Positions 5,701 to 7,179 of a stretch of 7,179 nt of DNA are shown in pieces. Source of the stretch: Candidatus Faecivivens stercoripullorum (lineage in GTDB: Bacteria > Bacillota > Clostridia > Oscillospirales > Ruminococcaceae); the NCBI GenBank assembly GCA_018715285.1, contig DVLW01000008.1, forward strand, positions 1 through 7,179, written 5' to 3'. The notes beneath the pieces were generated by a model. It did not search any database, was not told the DNA's origin, and saw only the letters and a program-made list of their open reading frames with translations. Made by a program: the position numbers and the translations under genes. The first letter of the stretch is position 1, and each line of letters opens with the position of its first letter.

Positions 5701-6738
5701 ATGGTTAAAACTTTGCGGATATTTTGTATTGCTGCGGCACTGATTGCCGCAGGCATTTTGTTTTATACCAAGGCTGTCGCTCCCGGCGAAACCCGCGACA
5801 GCGATGTTTCGACTAGTCTTCCCGAAGAGCCGCTCGAGTATACTTCCAATCAGGAGGTTTTGGGAACGGCTGTCAGCCAGTCGGTTTACGGCGATAAGGC
5901 CGCTGAAACGATTGAAACGGTTAATAATATTTTGTATGATTTTTCAGCACACTGGGATAATACCCTGGTTGATTCTGTTCCGGGTCAGGTTGCGGCTTCT
6001 GCTGGTCTGGAACCGTCGGTGCTGGCAGAAGAGGATTATCAGGTCATTCGCCGTGCGTTTGATTTGGCAGAACAGACGGAAGGATTATTCGACCCGACGG
6101 TCGGTGCGCTTACGTCAGTATGGGCGGATGGTGAGCCGTCTGCCGATCAGGTGAGCTGGGCACTGACCTATACCGGATGGCAGGAAGTCAGCCTTTCAGA
6201 TGAGAATATGAGCGCTGGTATCGGCAGACCGGGTATCACGCTGGATATGGGTGCGGTCGTGCCGGGAATGGCGGTTCAGGCCGCGCTGGAAGCATATCAG
6301 GAGGCAGATATCGACGGCGGCGTTATTACAATGGATGGCGCTGCGGCTATGACTGGAACCAAGAGTGAAGGCGGCGAGTCGTTTACAATCGGATTGCGCA
6401 ACCCGATGAATAATGACGGCGACCATTACGCGGTATTGCAGGCGGATGACGTGGTGATCTGCACAGCGGATGGGGAGTCCCGGCTGTTGAATCCGGCGGA
6501 CGGGTATCCGGTGGAAACCGATCTGCTGGCGGTTACGGTTTTGAGTGAAGACGGGTTTTTGAGTGACGCGATGTCGAGTATTCTGTATATGCAGGGGCTG
6601 GATAAGGCGCTTGAACATCTGGATGAGTCGGATTATCAGGTAATTCTGGTTGCTGAGAGTGGGGAAATCTATCTTTCGCCGTCGCTTCGGGAATCTTTTA
6701 CCCTGCGTGATACTGAAAATTTTCGACTTGCCGACTGA
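5701..6738 (+). CDS. apbE: ApbE-like FAD:protein FMN transferase, divergent
   Basis: The protein has 345 residues, near the family's usual 300-350. ApbE enzymes split FAD and attach FMN to Thr/Ser in SGAT motifs of exported proteins. An N-terminal membrane anchor (about 5-23) puts the domain outside. Clear family blocks are GLFDPTVGALTSVW (128-141), ITLDMGAVVPGMA (179-191), TIGLRNP (229-235), LLNPADGYPVETDLLAVTV (262-280) and SDAMSSILYMQG (288-299). Several key spots differ from working ApbE by eye: the KGYA-type segment reads VPGMA, the GGN-type loop reads MDGAAA, the HI(I/L)DP histidine and aspartate read RLLNP with about 13 residues missing before it, and the metal site D-x3-T reads D-x3-S. 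Activity is uncertain. The ATG at 5701 follows GGAGG; the frame opens further to 5593 without a ribosome binding site and before the anchor. The last codons and stop lie in a repeat copy. Confidence 0.82.
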   Translation: MVKTLRIFCIAAALIAAGILFYTKAVAPGETRDSDVSTSLPEEPLEYTSNQEVLGTAVSQSVYGDKAAETIETVNNILYDFSAHWDNTLVDSVPGQVAASAGLEPSVLAEEDYQVIRRAFDLAEQTEGLFDPTVGALTSVWADGEPSADQVSWALTYTGWQEVSLSDENMSAGIGRPGITLDMGAVVPGMAVQAALEAYQEADIDGGVITMDGAAAMTGTKSEGGESFTIGLRNPMNNDGDHYAVLQADDVVICTADGESRLLNPADGYPVETDLLAVTVLSEDGFLSDAMSSILYMQGLDKALEHLDESDYQVILVAESGEIYLSPSLRESFTLRDTENFRLAD

Positions 6739-7179
6739 CCCGGTGTCCGGGCTGACTTGTTCGCGGCGGTCGCTCCTGCTTCGCAATCCGCTCGGTTGTG
6801 ATAGAAACAGCCTTAGCGAACGCGCCGGGTGACGTGTCGCAATGGACTTGATGCCGGGTTTCGATCTCCGCGCATAATACTGAAAATTTTCTGATTGTCG
6901 ACTAACGCAGTGCCTGCGCTCCCAGTTTCGCGGTGGCGTGTCGCCACGGACTTGTTCGCGACGATCGCTCCTGCTTCGCAATCCGCTCGGTCGTAAAAGA
7001 AACAACCTGAGCGAACGCGCCGGGTAGCGTGTTGCAATGGACTTGATGCCGGGTTTCGATCTCCGCGCATAATATTGAAATTTTTCTGATTGTCGACTGA
7101 CGCAGTGCCTGCGCTCCCAGTTTCGCGGCGGTCGCTCCTGCTTCGCAATCCGCTCGGTCGTAAAAGAAACAACCTGAGC
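6710..7179. repeat. Mosaic tandem repeats, 167- and 195-bp units
   Basis: Three head-to-tail copies: 6710-6876 (167 bp), 6877-7071 (195 bp) and 7072-7179 (cut by the window edge). Each begins ATA(C/T)TGAAA, has a shared core CTGCTTCGCAATCCGCTCGG (6776, 6971, 7138), and copies 1 and 2 share the block GCGAACGCGCCGGGT through GATCTCCGCGCAT. Copies 2 and 3 are the more similar pair. Copy 2 carries 28 bases more than copy 3, including a GTGGCG/CGCCAC hairpin (6933-6947). Copy 1 starts inside the apbE-like gene. No credible gene lies in 6739-7179: open frames on the minus strand are out of phase between copies (167 is not a multiple of 3). No canonical terminator for the apbE-like gene is visible either, so repeat hairpins may serve that end. 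Confidence 0.88.
6930..6962. repeat. Nested hairpin within repeat copy 2
   Basis: TCGCG (6928-6932) could pair with CGCGA (6957-6961), enclosing a perfect 6-bp stem GTGGCG (6933-6938) with CGCCAC (6942-6947) around a TGT loop. This segment overlaps the 28 bases that copy 3 lacks, so the hairpin is a module present in only some repeat units. Confidence 0.55.

Noticed and set aside
6196..7005. Minus-strand open frame of 269 codons across the repeats and the apbE-like gene
   Set aside because: Half is antisense to the apbE-like gene and half is repeat; the repeat peptide MFLLRPSGLRSRSDRRE recurs only because the DNA repeats, and the 167-bp spacing breaks phase.
6842..7072. Twelve-codon frame MDLMPGFDLRA-stop present in both complete repeat junctions (6842-6877 and 7037-7072)
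   Set aside because: No ribosome binding site precedes either copy, and conservation is explained by the high DNA identity of that repeat block.
6813..7172. Minus-strand open frame of 119 codons in the repeats
   Set aside because: It consists only of tandem repeat DNA, with no ribosome binding site and no domain.
6710..7179. Possible CRISPR array
   Set aside because: Units are 167-195 bp, nearly the whole unit is repeated, and there are no short unique spacers of constant length.

Overview
The window looks like the chromosome of a Gram-positive anaerobe of the class Clostridia, perhaps Oscillospirales or a relative. The evidence is small DUF1540 and DUF378 proteins, an FMN-binding lipoprotein beside an ApbE-like protein, strong AGGAGG-type ribosome binding sites, sigma-70/SigA-type promoters and U-tailed hairpin terminators. 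The lineage is an inference from gene content; no rRNA or tRNA gene is present to settle it.

Layout. Positions 1-360 are AT-rich (about 30% GC by hand count, against roughly 50% in the neighbouring esterase gene). They hold the 5' part of an Abi_2 (AbiD/AbiF-type) abortive-infection gene on the minus strand, with its own near-consensus promoter. The composition change falls at the terminator hairpin of the next gene (361-404). Then come an alpha/beta-hydrolase esterase (419-1645, minus), a 53-residue cysteine-rich DUF1540 protein (1862-2023, plus), an IlvD/Edd-family dehydratase (2117-3874, minus), a membrane-anchored NERD-like protein that seems to lack the nuclease residues (4048-4668, minus), a two-helix DUF378 membrane protein (4865-5065, plus), an FMN-binding lipoprotein (5154-5606, minus) and, divergent from it, an ApbE-like protein (5701-6738, plus). 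From 6710 to the window edge there is no credible gene, only large mosaic tandem repeats whose first copy overlaps the end of the apbE-like gene.

Organisation. The genes are mostly single transcription units. Most have a recognisable promoter, and five hairpin terminators separate them, including one shared by the convergent DUF1540 and dehydratase genes and a back-to-back pair between DUF378 and the FMN-binding lipoprotein. The only clear functional pairing is the lipoprotein, which carries an SGAT flavinylation motif, with the divergent ApbE-like protein, the family that attaches FMN to that motif. The ApbE-like protein has several altered active-site motifs, so whether it is the working transferase is open.

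Most unusual features: the modular 167/195-bp tandem repeats and their overlap with the apbE-like stop codon, a separate 16-base match to the repeat at 1728-1743, a long near-perfect hairpin at 4780-4833 that is not a standard terminator, and the Abi gene at a composition boundary.
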